From Arthrobacter globiformis (lineage in GTDB: Bacteria; Actinomycetota; Actinomycetes; Actinomycetales; Micrococcaceae), in NCBI RefSeq assembly GCF_003261175.1, contig NZ_QLNP01000098.1, positions 124,001 through 188,000 of the forward strand: a DNA stretch of 64,000 nucleotides, in the 5' to 3' direction. How positions within the stretch are numbered: the stretch's first letter is position 1; each line of letters starts with the position of its first letter. The notes under the pieces are model-generated. The model had not been told where the DNA came from. It did no database searches and saw only the letters and a list, made by a program, of their open reading frames with translations. Shown in pieces: positions 39,580 through 47,459 of this stretch. The position numbers and the translations under genes were made by a program.

Positions 39580-41010
39580 GTGGTTCAAACCTTGCAGAAC
39601 TTCATCAACGGCGAGTTCGTCGCGCCGGCCGGGACGGGCCTGATCGACATCGTGAACCCCGTGACCGGTGACGTCGTGGCCAAGTCGCCCGTCTCGGTCG
39701 AGGCCGATGTCGACGCCGCCATGGCCGCCGCCCAAGACGCCTTCAAGACCTGGAAGCACGTGACCCCCGGGCAGCGCCAGCTCATGCTGCTCAAGCTCGC
39801 TGACGCCATCGAGGCCAACAGCGACGAGCTCGTCGATGCCCAGCACCGCAACACCGGGCAGGTCCGTGCCCTGATCGCGTCCGAGGAGGTGGCGGCCGGC
39901 GCCGACCAGCTGCGCTTCTTCGCCGGTGCTGCCCGCATCCTCGAAGGCAAGTCCGCCGGCGAGTACTTCGAAGGCCACACCTCCTTCATCCGCCGCGAGC
40001 CGATCGGCGTCGTGGCCCAGGTGGCGCCGTGGAACTACCCGTTCCTGATGGCCATCTGGAAGATCGGCCCCGCGCTCGCAGCCGGCAACACCGTGGTCCT
40101 GAAGCCGTCCGACACCACGCCCGAATCCACCCTGGTCCTGGCGCGCCTGGCCGCGGACATCCTGCCCGCCGGCGTCCTGAACGTCATCCTCGGCACCGGG
40201 GAAACCGGTGCGCTGATGGTGGAGCACAAGGTGCCGGGCCTGGTGTCCATTACCGGATCCGTGCGTGCCGGCATCGCCGTCGCCTCGGGCGCGGCGAAGG
40301 GCCTCAAGCGCGCCCACCTGGAGCTCGGCGGCAAGGCCCCGGCCATTGTCTTCAAGGACGCCGACATCAAGAAGAGCGCCGCGGCCATCGCTGAGTTCGC
40401 GTTCTTCAATGCGGGCCAGGACTGCACGGCCATTACCCGTGTGCTGGTGGAGGATTCGGTGCACGACGACGTCGTGGCGGCCATGGTGGAGCACACCAAG
40501 ACCCTGCACACCGGCTCCCAGAACGACGAAGACAACTACTTCGGCCCGCTGAACAACGTCAACCACTTCAAGGCCGTCAGCTCTGTGGTGGACTCGCTGC
40601 CGGTGCACTGCCGGATCGAAACCGGCGGGCACCGTGCGGGGGAGAAGGGGTTCTTCTTCGAGCCCACCATCATCACCGGAGCCAAGCAGACGGACGACAT
40701 CGTGCAGAAGGAAACGTTCGGCCCGGTCATCACGGTCCAGAAGTTCAGCACGGAGGCCGAAGCCGTGGAGCTGGCCAACGACGTCGAATACGCCCTGGCC
40801 TCCAGCGTCTGGACCAGCGACCACGGCACGGCCATGCGCCTCAGCCGCGATCTTGACTTCGGTGCGGTCTGGATCAACACGCACATTCTCCTCACCGCCG
40901 AAATGCCCCACGGCGGCTTCAAGCAGTCCGGTTACGGCAAGGACCTCTCCATGTACGGCGTCGAGGACTACACGCGCATCAAGCACGTCATGTCCGCCCT
41001 TGATGCATAG
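39580..41010 (+). CDS. Gamma-aminobutyraldehyde dehydrogenase
   Basis: NAD-dependent oxidation of 4-aminobutyraldehyde (from putrescine) to GABA, inferred from similarity to PatD/YdcW and from gabT downstream. 476 residues from GTG 39580, preceded by GAAAGAGG; a much longer upstream frame has no family similarity. Seen: VAQVAPWNYPFLMAIWKIGPAL, KPSDTTPES, HLELGGKAPAIVFKDAD (general base Glu), FNAGQDCTAITRVLVE (catalytic Cys), KETFGPVITVQKF. Aldehyde dehydrogenases overlap in specificity, so another amino-aldehyde cannot be excluded. 96 nt before gabT. Confidence 0.85.
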   Translation: MVQTLQNFINGEFVAPAGTGLIDIVNPVTGDVVAKSPVSVEADVDAAMAAAQDAFKTWKHVTPGQRQLMLLKLADAIEANSDELVDAQHRNTGQVRALIASEEVAAGADQLRFFAGAARILEGKSAGEYFEGHTSFIRREPIGVVAQVAPWNYPFLMAIWKIGPALAAGNTVVLKPSDTTPESTLVLARLAADILPAGVLNVILGTGETGALMVEHKVPGLVSITGSVRAGIAVASGAAKGLKRAHLELGGKAPAIVFKDADIKKSAAAIAEFAFFNAGQDCTAITRVLVEDSVHDDVVAAMVEHTKTLHTGSQNDEDNYFGPLNNVNHFKAVSSVVDSLPVHCRIETGGHRAGEKGFFFEPTIITGAKQTDDIVQKETFGPVITVQKFSTEAEAVELANDVEYALASSVWTSDHGTAMRLSRDLDFGAVWINTHILLTAEMPHGGFKQSGYGKDLSMYGVEDYTRIKHVMSALDA

Positions 41011-41106
41011 TCCCCACCGGCACCCTAACCTCGCTCCGCTTCGGCCAGGGAACCCTGCCGGCGTGGCCCCAACCGCCGGCGCCCATTCAGTAAAGAAAGA
41101 AACACG

Positions 41107-42462
41107 ATGACCGCAACAGCATCAGAAATCACTTACCGCCTCGAGCAGAAGCGCCGCGTCCAGGCCGACTTCCCGGGCCCCAAGTCCGTGGCACTGACCG
41201 AACGCCGCAAGGCCGTGGTCGCCGCCGGCGTCGCCTCCAGCGTTCCCGTCTACGTCGCAGACGCCGACGGCGGCATCATCCATGACGTCGACGGCAACTC
41301 CTTCATTGACCTCGGCTCAGGCATCGCGGTGACCAGCGTCGGCGCGTCCGATCCCGCCGTCGTCGGTGCCGTGAAGGAGGCTGTGGAGCACTTCACCCAC
41401 ACCTGCTTCATGGTCACCCCCTACGAGGGCTATGTCGCGGTTGCCGAGCAGCTGAACAGGCTCACCCCGGGCAGCCACGAGAAGCGCACCGTGCTGTTCA
41501 ATTCCGGCGCGGAAGCCGTGGAAAACGCCATCAAGGTAGCCCGCCTGGCCACCGGCCGGGACGCCGTCGTCGCGTTTGACCACGCCTACCACGGCCGCAC
41601 CAACCTGACCATGGCGCTGACCGCCAAGGCCATGCCGTACAAGACCAACTTCGGCCCGTTCGCGCCCGAGGTCTACCGCATGCCCATGAGCTACCCGTTC
41701 CGCGAGGAGAACCCGGCGATCACCGGTGCCGAGGCCGCCAAGCGCGCCATCACCGCGATCGAGAAGCAGATCGGCGGCGATCAGGTGGCCGCCATCATCA
41801 TCGAGCCGATCCAGGGTGAGGGCGGCTTCATCGTCCCGGCCGAAGGCTTCCTGCCGGCGCTGTCCGCCTGGGCCAAGGAAAAGGGCATCGTCTTCATCGC
41901 CGACGAGGTCCAGTCCGGCTTCTGCCGCACCGGCGAATGGTTCGCCGTGGACCACGAGGGCATCGTTCCGGACATCATCACTATGGCCAAGGGCATCGCC
42001 GGCGGCATGCCGCTGTCCGCCATCACCGGCCGCGCGGACCTGCTCGACGCCGTCCACCCGGGCGGCCTCGGCGGCACCTACGGCGGCAACCCGGTGGCCT
42101 GCGCCGCCGCACTGGCCTCCATCGGCTCCATGCAGGAGTACGACCTCAACGCCCGCGCCAAGCACATCGAGGACCTGTCCTTCGGCAAGTTGCGCGAGCT
42201 CGCTGAAGAAGTTTCCGTGATCGGCGACATCCGCGGCCGCGGTGCCATGCTGGCCATCGAGCTGGTCCAGGCCGGCTCGAAGGAGCCCAACCCGGAGCTC
42301 ACCAAGGCCGTTGCAGCCGCCTGCCTCAAGGAAGGCGTCATCATCCTGACCTGCGGAACGTACGGCAACGTCATCCGCCTGCTGCCGCCGCTGGTGATCA
42401 GCGACGAGCTGCTGCTGGACGGCCTGGAAGTACTCGCCGCGGCCATCAAGGCCAACGCATAG
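41107..42462 (+). CDS. gabT: 4-aminobutyrate aminotransferase
   Basis: PLP enzyme transferring the GABA amino group to 2-oxoglutarate, giving succinate semialdehyde. 451 residues of class III: HTCFMVTPYEGYVAVAEQLN, FNSGAEAVENAIKVAR, FDHAYHGRTNLTMALT, IIEPIQGEGGF, IADEVQSGFCRTGEWF (PLP Asp) and ITMAKGIAGGMPLSAITGR (Lys Schiff base), GGTYGGNPVACAAA. The combination fits GabT of actinobacteria. AAAGAAAG Shine-Dalgarno. It completes a putrescine/GABA route with the dehydrogenase upstream; no succinate-semialdehyde dehydrogenase gene (gabD) is in the window. Confidence 0.93.
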   Translation: MTATASEITYRLEQKRRVQADFPGPKSVALTERRKAVVAAGVASSVPVYVADADGGIIHDVDGNSFIDLGSGIAVTSVGASDPAVVGAVKEAVEHFTHTCFMVTPYEGYVAVAEQLNRLTPGSHEKRTVLFNSGAEAVENAIKVARLATGRDAVVAFDHAYHGRTNLTMALTAKAMPYKTNFGPFAPEVYRMPMSYPFREENPAITGAEAAKRAITAIEKQIGGDQVAAIIIEPIQGEGGFIVPAEGFLPALSAWAKEKGIVFIADEVQSGFCRTGEWFAVDHEGIVPDIITMAKGIAGGMPLSAITGRADLLDAVHPGGLGGTYGGNPVACAAALASIGSMQEYDLNARAKHIEDLSFGKLRELAEEVSVIGDIRGRGAMLAIELVQAGSKEPNPELTKAVAAACLKEGVIILTCGTYGNVIRLLPPLVISDELLLDGLEVLAAAIKANA

Positions 42463-42478
42463 TTCTCTTCTTCCTTTA

Positions 42479-42541
42479 GCGCGAACTGGCAGGTAATGCC
42501 CCCAAAATCCTCGCAACAGGGCATTAGCTGCCAGTTCGCGC
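42479..42541. repeat. 23-bp-arm palindrome downstream of gabT
   Basis: Arms 42479-42501 and 42519-42541 (outer GCGCGAACTGGCAG) match at 22 of 23 positions around a 17-nt loop. The arm resembles that of the palindrome at 43634-43682. Confidence 0.88.
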
Positions 42542-42553
42542 GGGGGATGTACG

Positions 42554-42597
42554 ACGACGGCGGGCCGGGTACCAAAAGGTGCCCGGCCCGCCGTCGT
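42554..42597. terminator. Strong terminator before the universal stress protein gene
   Basis: A 20-bp stem (42554-42573 with 42578-42597, one G-T pair) with the loop AAAA. Stacked 12 nt behind the palindrome. Confidence 0.9.
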
Positions 42598-42746
42598 TCT
42601 CGCCGCCGTCGTACTCCCGTTGCGTTCCCGCCCGCCGGCGCGGGCGCCGCGGTAGAGTCATCCTCACCACTGCACTTCACGCCGCAGGCCGGTGAGCGCC
42701 GCCGCGATCCGGACGCCGGTCTGCACTACCCAAAGAGGGGTTTCGC

Positions 42747-43613
42747 ATGCGATACGTAGTCGGCTACACACCCACCGAGCGCGGCGCGGACGCCGTCGCC
42801 CTGGCCACGTCACTGGCCCTGGCCCAGGGCGCCGAACTTGATTTGGTCTATGTGGTGAAGCCGGGCACGCCGTACGTGGCACTAAACCCGGAGGGCAGCC
42901 GGGTCAGCGCCGCGGAGCAGGAGGTGCTGACGGCAGAACGGGAGGGCCTGGCTCTCGTTCCGGAGGGGTTGCCCGCGAAATTCCATGTGCGGGAGGCCGA
43001 TTCTTTCGCCGGCGGGCTCATCGACGCTGCGGCGGAGTTCGAAGCCGGACTCATCGCGGTCGGCGCCGCCAGCGCAGGCCTGTTCAAGCGGCACACCGTG
43101 GGAAGCGTGGCCAACGCGCTGCTGCACGCCTCAACGGTCCCGGTGGCACTCGCGCCGCGCGGCTACCAGCGGACGGCACCCGTTACCCGCCTGACGCTGG
43201 CCGTGGGGCAACGTGCCGGGGCCGAGGCCGCAATCGAGACCGCCATCAGGGCGGCCAGGCGGCGCGGTGTGCCGCTGCGGTTGGTGTCACTGGTGGAGCT
43301 CGACGCCGCCGGAGACGCAGGGGAGGCCATCAATGCAGCGCACATTCACGCGAACACCGTCCTGACGGCCGCATCAGGGAAGGTACCCGCCGGTCACGAG
43401 GTCGGCGTCGCCGTGGCCCACGGCCGCACCATCGAGGAAGCCATCGACGGACTCGAATGGGACGACGGCGAAATCCTCATCGTGGGGTCCTCACGCCTGG
43501 CCGGGAAGAACCGCATGTTCCTGGGCAGCACGGCCAACAAGGTGCTGCGGGCCCTGCCGGTTCCCATGGTGGTTGTGCCGCGCGACTACGACCGCGAGGA
43601 CTCGGCCCCCTGA
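42747..43613 (+). CDS. Universal stress protein, two UspA domains
   Basis: 288 residues as a tandem of two UspA folds. Domain 1 (about 1-140): YVVGYTPTERGADAVALATSLAL, GAASAGLFKRHTVGSVANALLHASTVPVALAPRGY, with an ATP-site G-x-G-like GSVANALLH. Domain 2 (about 145-288): TLAVGQRAGAEAAIETAIRAAR, ILIVGSSRLAGKNRMFLGSTANKVLRALPVPMVVVPR, with a clearer nucleotide-binding GSTANKVLR. Actinobacterial tandem Usps respond to hypoxia and stationary phase in relatives. Monocistronic; bracketed by two related palindromes. Confidence 0.9.
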   Translation: MRYVVGYTPTERGADAVALATSLALAQGAELDLVYVVKPGTPYVALNPEGSRVSAAEQEVLTAEREGLALVPEGLPAKFHVREADSFAGGLIDAAAEFEAGLIAVGAASAGLFKRHTVGSVANALLHASTVPVALAPRGYQRTAPVTRLTLAVGQRAGAEAAIETAIRAARRRGVPLRLVSLVELDAAGDAGEAINAAHIHANTVLTAASGKVPAGHEVGVAVAHGRTIEEAIDGLEWDDGEILIVGSSRLAGKNRMFLGSTANKVLRALPVPMVVVPRDYDREDSAP

Positions 43614-43633
43614 TCGGTGCTGCCCTCCCGAGG

Positions 43634-43682
43634 GCGAACGGACAGTTGTGGCCCCGCCGCCGGGGCTTAAGTGTCCGTTCGC
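43634..43682. repeat. Palindrome between usp and rarD, related to that at 42479
   Basis: Outer GCGAACGGACA (43634-43644) pairs with TGTCCGTTCGC (43672-43682), inner GGCCCC with GGGGC. Likely terminator for the convergent genes. Confidence 0.8.
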
Positions 43683-44770
43683 GCTTCCCTGCGGGCGAGG
43701 CGCTTGGCCGCTGAGCTTTTCCGCGTTGCGGCCAGCATGTCCACTGTGAGCACCAGCAGGGCGAGCCACACAACGCCAAAGCCGATCCACCGGTCCAGCG
43801 TCATGGCCTCCCGGAACACCACCAGAGCAACGATGAACTGCAGCACCGGGGCGAAGTACTGCAGCAGCCCGATGGTGGTCATGGGCAGCCGGCGGGCGGA
43901 GGCGCCGAAGAACACCAGCGGCACGGCCGTGATGACGCCGGACGCCAGGAGCAGCCAGAAGTGCCCCGGTCCGTGGGTGGTCAGCGAGGCAGTGCCGCTC
44001 GCCGCGAGGAAAATCATGGTGGCCGCGGCCAGGGGCGCGAGGACGATGGTCTCCACGGTAAGGCTGGTGACGGCGTCGGCACGCGGACCCACCCGTTTCT
44101 TCACGAAGCCGTAGAGGCCGAAGCTGACGGCCAGGGTCAGGGCGATCCAGGGCAGTTTCCCGTAGGACACGGTCAGCACCCCGACGGCGATGAAACCGAT
44201 TCCGACGGCGGCCCACTGCAGGGGCCGGAGCGTTTCCTTGAGGACGAACACGCCGAGGAGGACGGACACAAGCGGGTTGATGAAGTAGCCAAGTGAGGCC
44301 TCGACCGCCTGCCCGGTGGTGACGCCGTACGTGTATGTCAGCCAGTTCACCGCGATGAGGCCGGCGGCAAGAGCCAAGGTTCCGAGGATGGCGCGGTTCC
44401 GCAGGGCAGCGCCCAGGGCGCGCCATGCCCTGGTCACGGTGATCAGGAGGGCGCAGAAGATCAGGGACCAGACCACCCGGTTGGCCACGATTTCAACGGC
44501 ACTTGCGGGCTGCAGAACGAAGAAGTACAGCGGAAGCAGCCCCCACAGGCCGTAAGCGCCGATGCCGAACAGGATTCCCGCCGTCGTCTCCTTGTCCACC
44601 GCCTTGGGTGCCACGGGGGAAGGGGGTGCCACGGGCGAACCGGGTGCCCCAGGCAAACCGGGTGACCCGGCCCTACCGGAGCCGGTCACGCCGGCGGGCG
44701 CGGCGCCAGGTGTAGGGGCAGTCGGAACAGCGGAGGAGACGGATCCGTCGGGGTTAGGCACAAGTCCCAT
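43667..44770 (-). CDS. rarD: RarD-type EamA/DMT family transporter
   Basis: 367 residues; ten predicted spans of a DMT transporter from residue 65 (GILFGIGAYGLWGLLPLYFFVL, the RarD opening) to VDMLAATRK. Motifs NRVVWSLIFCALLI, GYFINPLVSVLLGVFVLKETL and GLLQYFAPVLQFIVALVVFREAM identify RarD, named after chloramphenicol sensitivity; the substrate is unknown. The first 55 residues are a Pro/Gly-rich tail with collagen-like Gly-x-Pro triplets (SPGLPGAPGSP), absent from most RarD proteins. The end overlaps the palindrome region. Confidence 0.88.
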   Translation of the reverse strand: MGLVPNPDGSVSSAVPTAPTPGAAPAGVTGSGRAGSPGLPGAPGSPVAPPSPVAPKAVDKETTAGILFGIGAYGLWGLLPLYFFVLQPASAVEIVANRVVWSLIFCALLITVTRAWRALGAALRNRAILGTLALAAGLIAVNWLTYTYGVTTGQAVEASLGYFINPLVSVLLGVFVLKETLRPLQWAAVGIGFIAVGVLTVSYGKLPWIALTLAVSFGLYGFVKKRVGPRADAVTSLTVETIVLAPLAAATMIFLAASGTASLTTHGPGHFWLLLASGVITAVPLVFFGASARRLPMTTIGLLQYFAPVLQFIVALVVFREAMTLDRWIGFGVVWLALLVLTVDMLAATRKSSAAKRLARREARTDT

Positions 44771-44884
44771 AACACCATCCTAAGGAGCGGTATTCCGTCT
44801 GACCGAGCGAAAAGCTGCCTGCGGAAACGAATTAGTCAGTAGGCTTGCCATTATGAGTACGACTCACCGCAGGGCGCCGGCACG

Positions 44885-45883
44885 ATGAGGCTCCGCCACA
44901 GCAACGCCTCCGGCCACGGTTACCGGAGGGTGCGGGCCGGCGCCGGGTTCAGCTACAGGGACCTGGACGGCTCCACACTGCCGCCCGGTCCGGTCCGCGA
45001 CCGGCTGGAAGCCATCGGGATTCCGCCCGCCTGGACGGACGTTTGGATAGCGCCCTTTGAGAACGGGCATATCCAGGCCACCGGGCTGGATGCCGTGGGC
45101 CGCCGGCAGTACATCTACCATCCGGAGTGGCGCGAACGGAAGGACCGCTTGAAATTCGACCGCGCGCTCCAGCTCGCCGAGTCGCTGCCCACCGCCCGCC
45201 GGCTGGTCACCATGGATCTGAGGTCCGACGGCTTCACCCGCGAGCGGGTTTTGGCCGCGGCCTTCAGGCTGCTGGACAGCGGCTCCCTGCGGGTGGGGTC
45301 AGAGCGGTACACGAACGAAAACGGCAGCCACGGGCTTGCCACCCTGCTCTGCGCCCACGTCCGTGTCCGCAAGGAATGCCTGCATCTGAGTTTCCCGGCC
45401 AAGAGCGGCAAAACATGGGAGTCCCGCATTGACGACCCGGACCTGGCTCCTCTGGCCCAGGCCCTCAAGCGGCGCGGCGGCAACGCGCGGCTGCTGGCCT
45501 ACAAGAACGGCCGGACGTGGCACCCCGTGACCAGCGCCGACATCAACGGCTATGTCAAGGAACGCACTGGCGACGACTTCACCGCAAAGGACTTCCGCAC
45601 CCTGCGCGGCACCGTCGCGGCCGCCGTCAGCCTGGCCCGGAGCGGACCGCAGAAAACCGAGGGGAAGCGGAAGCGTGCCATCAGCGTCGCCATGATGGAG
45701 GCGGCGGCGGTGCTGGGCAACACGCCGTCAATCGCCCGCAAAAGTTACGTGGACCCCCGGCTGCTGGACCACTTCGCAGCCGGGGAGACCATAGACCCCA
45801 AGCGCCTGGATTCGGCCGAGTCGGAGCTGCGGGCACTGCTGTACCGCGAGGGCGACGTGGTGCCCCTCCGCAAGAGCGGCTGA
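44885..45883 (+). CDS. DNA topoisomerase IB (poxvirus/bacterial type)
   Basis: Relaxes supercoils through a 3'-phosphotyrosine nick. 332 residues: N-terminal domain about 1-100 (IPPAWTDVWIAPFENGHIQATGLDAVGRRQYIYHP) and catalytic domain with SLRVGSERYTNENGSHGLATL (Arg), SGKTW (beta-hairpin Lys), FTAKDFRTLRGTVAA (Arg), LGNTPSIARKSYVDP (Asn in place of His, and nucleophile Tyr). The R-K-R-N-Y set matches, as I recall, the Deinococcus enzyme. The ATG at 44885 overlaps no neighbour; the 114 nt upstream hold the divergent promoters with rarD. Confidence 0.9.
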   Translation: MRLRHSNASGHGYRRVRAGAGFSYRDLDGSTLPPGPVRDRLEAIGIPPAWTDVWIAPFENGHIQATGLDAVGRRQYIYHPEWRERKDRLKFDRALQLAESLPTARRLVTMDLRSDGFTRERVLAAAFRLLDSGSLRVGSERYTNENGSHGLATLLCAHVRVRKECLHLSFPAKSGKTWESRIDDPDLAPLAQALKRRGGNARLLAYKNGRTWHPVTSADINGYVKERTGDDFTAKDFRTLRGTVAAAVSLARSGPQKTEGKRKRAISVAMMEAAAVLGNTPSIARKSYVDPRLLDHFAAGETIDPKRLDSAESELRALLYREGDVVPLRKSG

Positions 45884-45965
45884 TGCGGGCGGGGGCCGGG
45901 CGGACAATTAGAATTGAAAACTGCGCGCCGGTGGGGCGCGGTCTCCCGTTCCGGAAGGGCTTAAG

Positions 45966-47408
45966 GTGTCCAACACAGCTGAATCCACGGCCAAGCGCCC
46001 GCTCCGCGTCGCGATCGTCGGCGCCGGACCCGCGGGCGTCTATGCCGCGGACATCCTGACCAAGTCCAACGAGGTCAAGGACGGCGACTTCGAGGTCAGC
46101 ATCGACCTCTTCGAGGCCTACCCGGCACCGTACGGCCTGATCCGCTACGGCGTGGCGCCTGACCACCCGCGCATCAAGGGCATCGTCAACGCCCTGCATA
46201 AAGTCCTGGACCGCGGAGACATCCGCTTCCTCGGCAACGTCACCTACGGCCGGGACCTGACGCTGCACGACTTCCGCGCCTTCTACGACGCCGTCATCTT
46301 CTCCACCGGCGCCATCAAGGACGCTGATATGGACATCCCCGGAATCGACCTCGAGGGCTCTTTTGGAGCCGCCGACTTCGTGTCCTGGTACGACGGCCAC
46401 CCCGACGTTCCGCGGGACTGGCCGCTGGATGCCAAGGAAATCGCCGTCATCGGCAATGGCAACGTGGCCCTGGACGTCGCCCGGATGCTCGTGAAGCACG
46501 CCGATGAACTGCTCGTCACCGAGATCCCGGACAACGTCTACCAGGGCCTGAAGAACTCGCCGGTCACCGACGTGCACGTCTTCGGCCGCCGCGGCCCCGC
46601 CCAGGTGAAGTTCACCCCGCTGGAGCTGCGCGAACTCAGCCACGCCCGCGACGTCGACATTGTGCTGTACCCGGAGGACTTCGAATTCGACGAGGCCTCC
46701 GACGACGCGATCCGGAGCAACAACCAGACCAAGACCATGGTGAACACCATGACCAACTGGCTCGTCGAGGAGCACGCAGAGGCCGAGCAGCCGTCGTCGC
46801 GCCGCCTGCACCTGCACTTCCTGCACAGCCCGGTGGAAATCTATGGGAGCGATAGCGACGGCGGATCCGGCCATGTTGCCGGCATCAAGTTCGAGCGCAT
46901 GCAGCTGGACGGCACCGGCAACGTCAAGGGCACGGGGGAGTTCATCGACTACCCGGTGCAGGCCGTCTACCGCGCCATCGGCTACCACGGCTCTGCGCTC
47001 GACGAACTGGAATACGACGCCAAGCGCGGGGTCATTCCCAACGAGGGCGGCCGGGTCCTCGACGCCGACGGGAACGCCGTTCCCGGCATCTACACCACGG
47101 GCTGGATCAAGCGCGGCCCGGTCGGCCTGATCGGGCACACGAAGGGCGACGCCCTGGAGACCATCGGGTTCCTCCTCGAGGACCGGCTCACCCTGCCGCC
47201 GGCGCAAAACCCGGACCCGCAGGCGATCATCGACCTGCTGGAGGAGCGCGGCATCGAGTACACCACGTGGGAGGGCTGGAACAAGCTGAACGCTCACGAG
47301 GCCGCCCTCGGCGCATCGTGGACGGAATCCGCCGCGTCCGACGGCGTCGTGCGCGAACGCATCAAGGTGGTGCCGCGCGAGGAGATGATCCAGATCTCCC
47401 GCGCCTGA
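45966..47408 (+). CDS. FprA-type ferredoxin/NADP reductase (FAD), copy 2
   Basis: 480-residue paralogue of the flavoprotein at 24.7 kb, with the same landmarks: VGAGPAGVYAADILTKSNEV, YPAPYGLIRYGVAPDHPRIK, VIGNGNVALDVARMLVKHAD, GRRGPAQVKFTPLELREL, GWIKRGPVGLIGHTKGDALE. By eye most blocks are identical; differences concentrate around residues 265-300 and the C-terminal 50 residues. GTG start at 45966 with GGAAGGG upstream. It sits between topoisomerase IB and the GAF regulator, apart from sulfur genes, so it may serve another ferredoxin partner. Confidence 0.92.
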   Translation: MSNTAESTAKRPLRVAIVGAGPAGVYAADILTKSNEVKDGDFEVSIDLFEAYPAPYGLIRYGVAPDHPRIKGIVNALHKVLDRGDIRFLGNVTYGRDLTLHDFRAFYDAVIFSTGAIKDADMDIPGIDLEGSFGAADFVSWYDGHPDVPRDWPLDAKEIAVIGNGNVALDVARMLVKHADELLVTEIPDNVYQGLKNSPVTDVHVFGRRGPAQVKFTPLELRELSHARDVDIVLYPEDFEFDEASDDAIRSNNQTKTMVNTMTNWLVEEHAEAEQPSSRRLHLHFLHSPVEIYGSDSDGGSGHVAGIKFERMQLDGTGNVKGTGEFIDYPVQAVYRAIGYHGSALDELEYDAKRGVIPNEGGRVLDADGNAVPGIYTTGWIKRGPVGLIGHTKGDALETIGFLLEDRLTLPPAQNPDPQAIIDLLEERGIEYTTWEGWNKLNAHEAALGASWTESAASDGVVRERIKVVPREEMIQISRA

Positions 47409-47459
47409 CGGGGGTGGACTAGACTGTCGCGGGCAAGCGTTTGGGCGAGTGGGAGTTCG

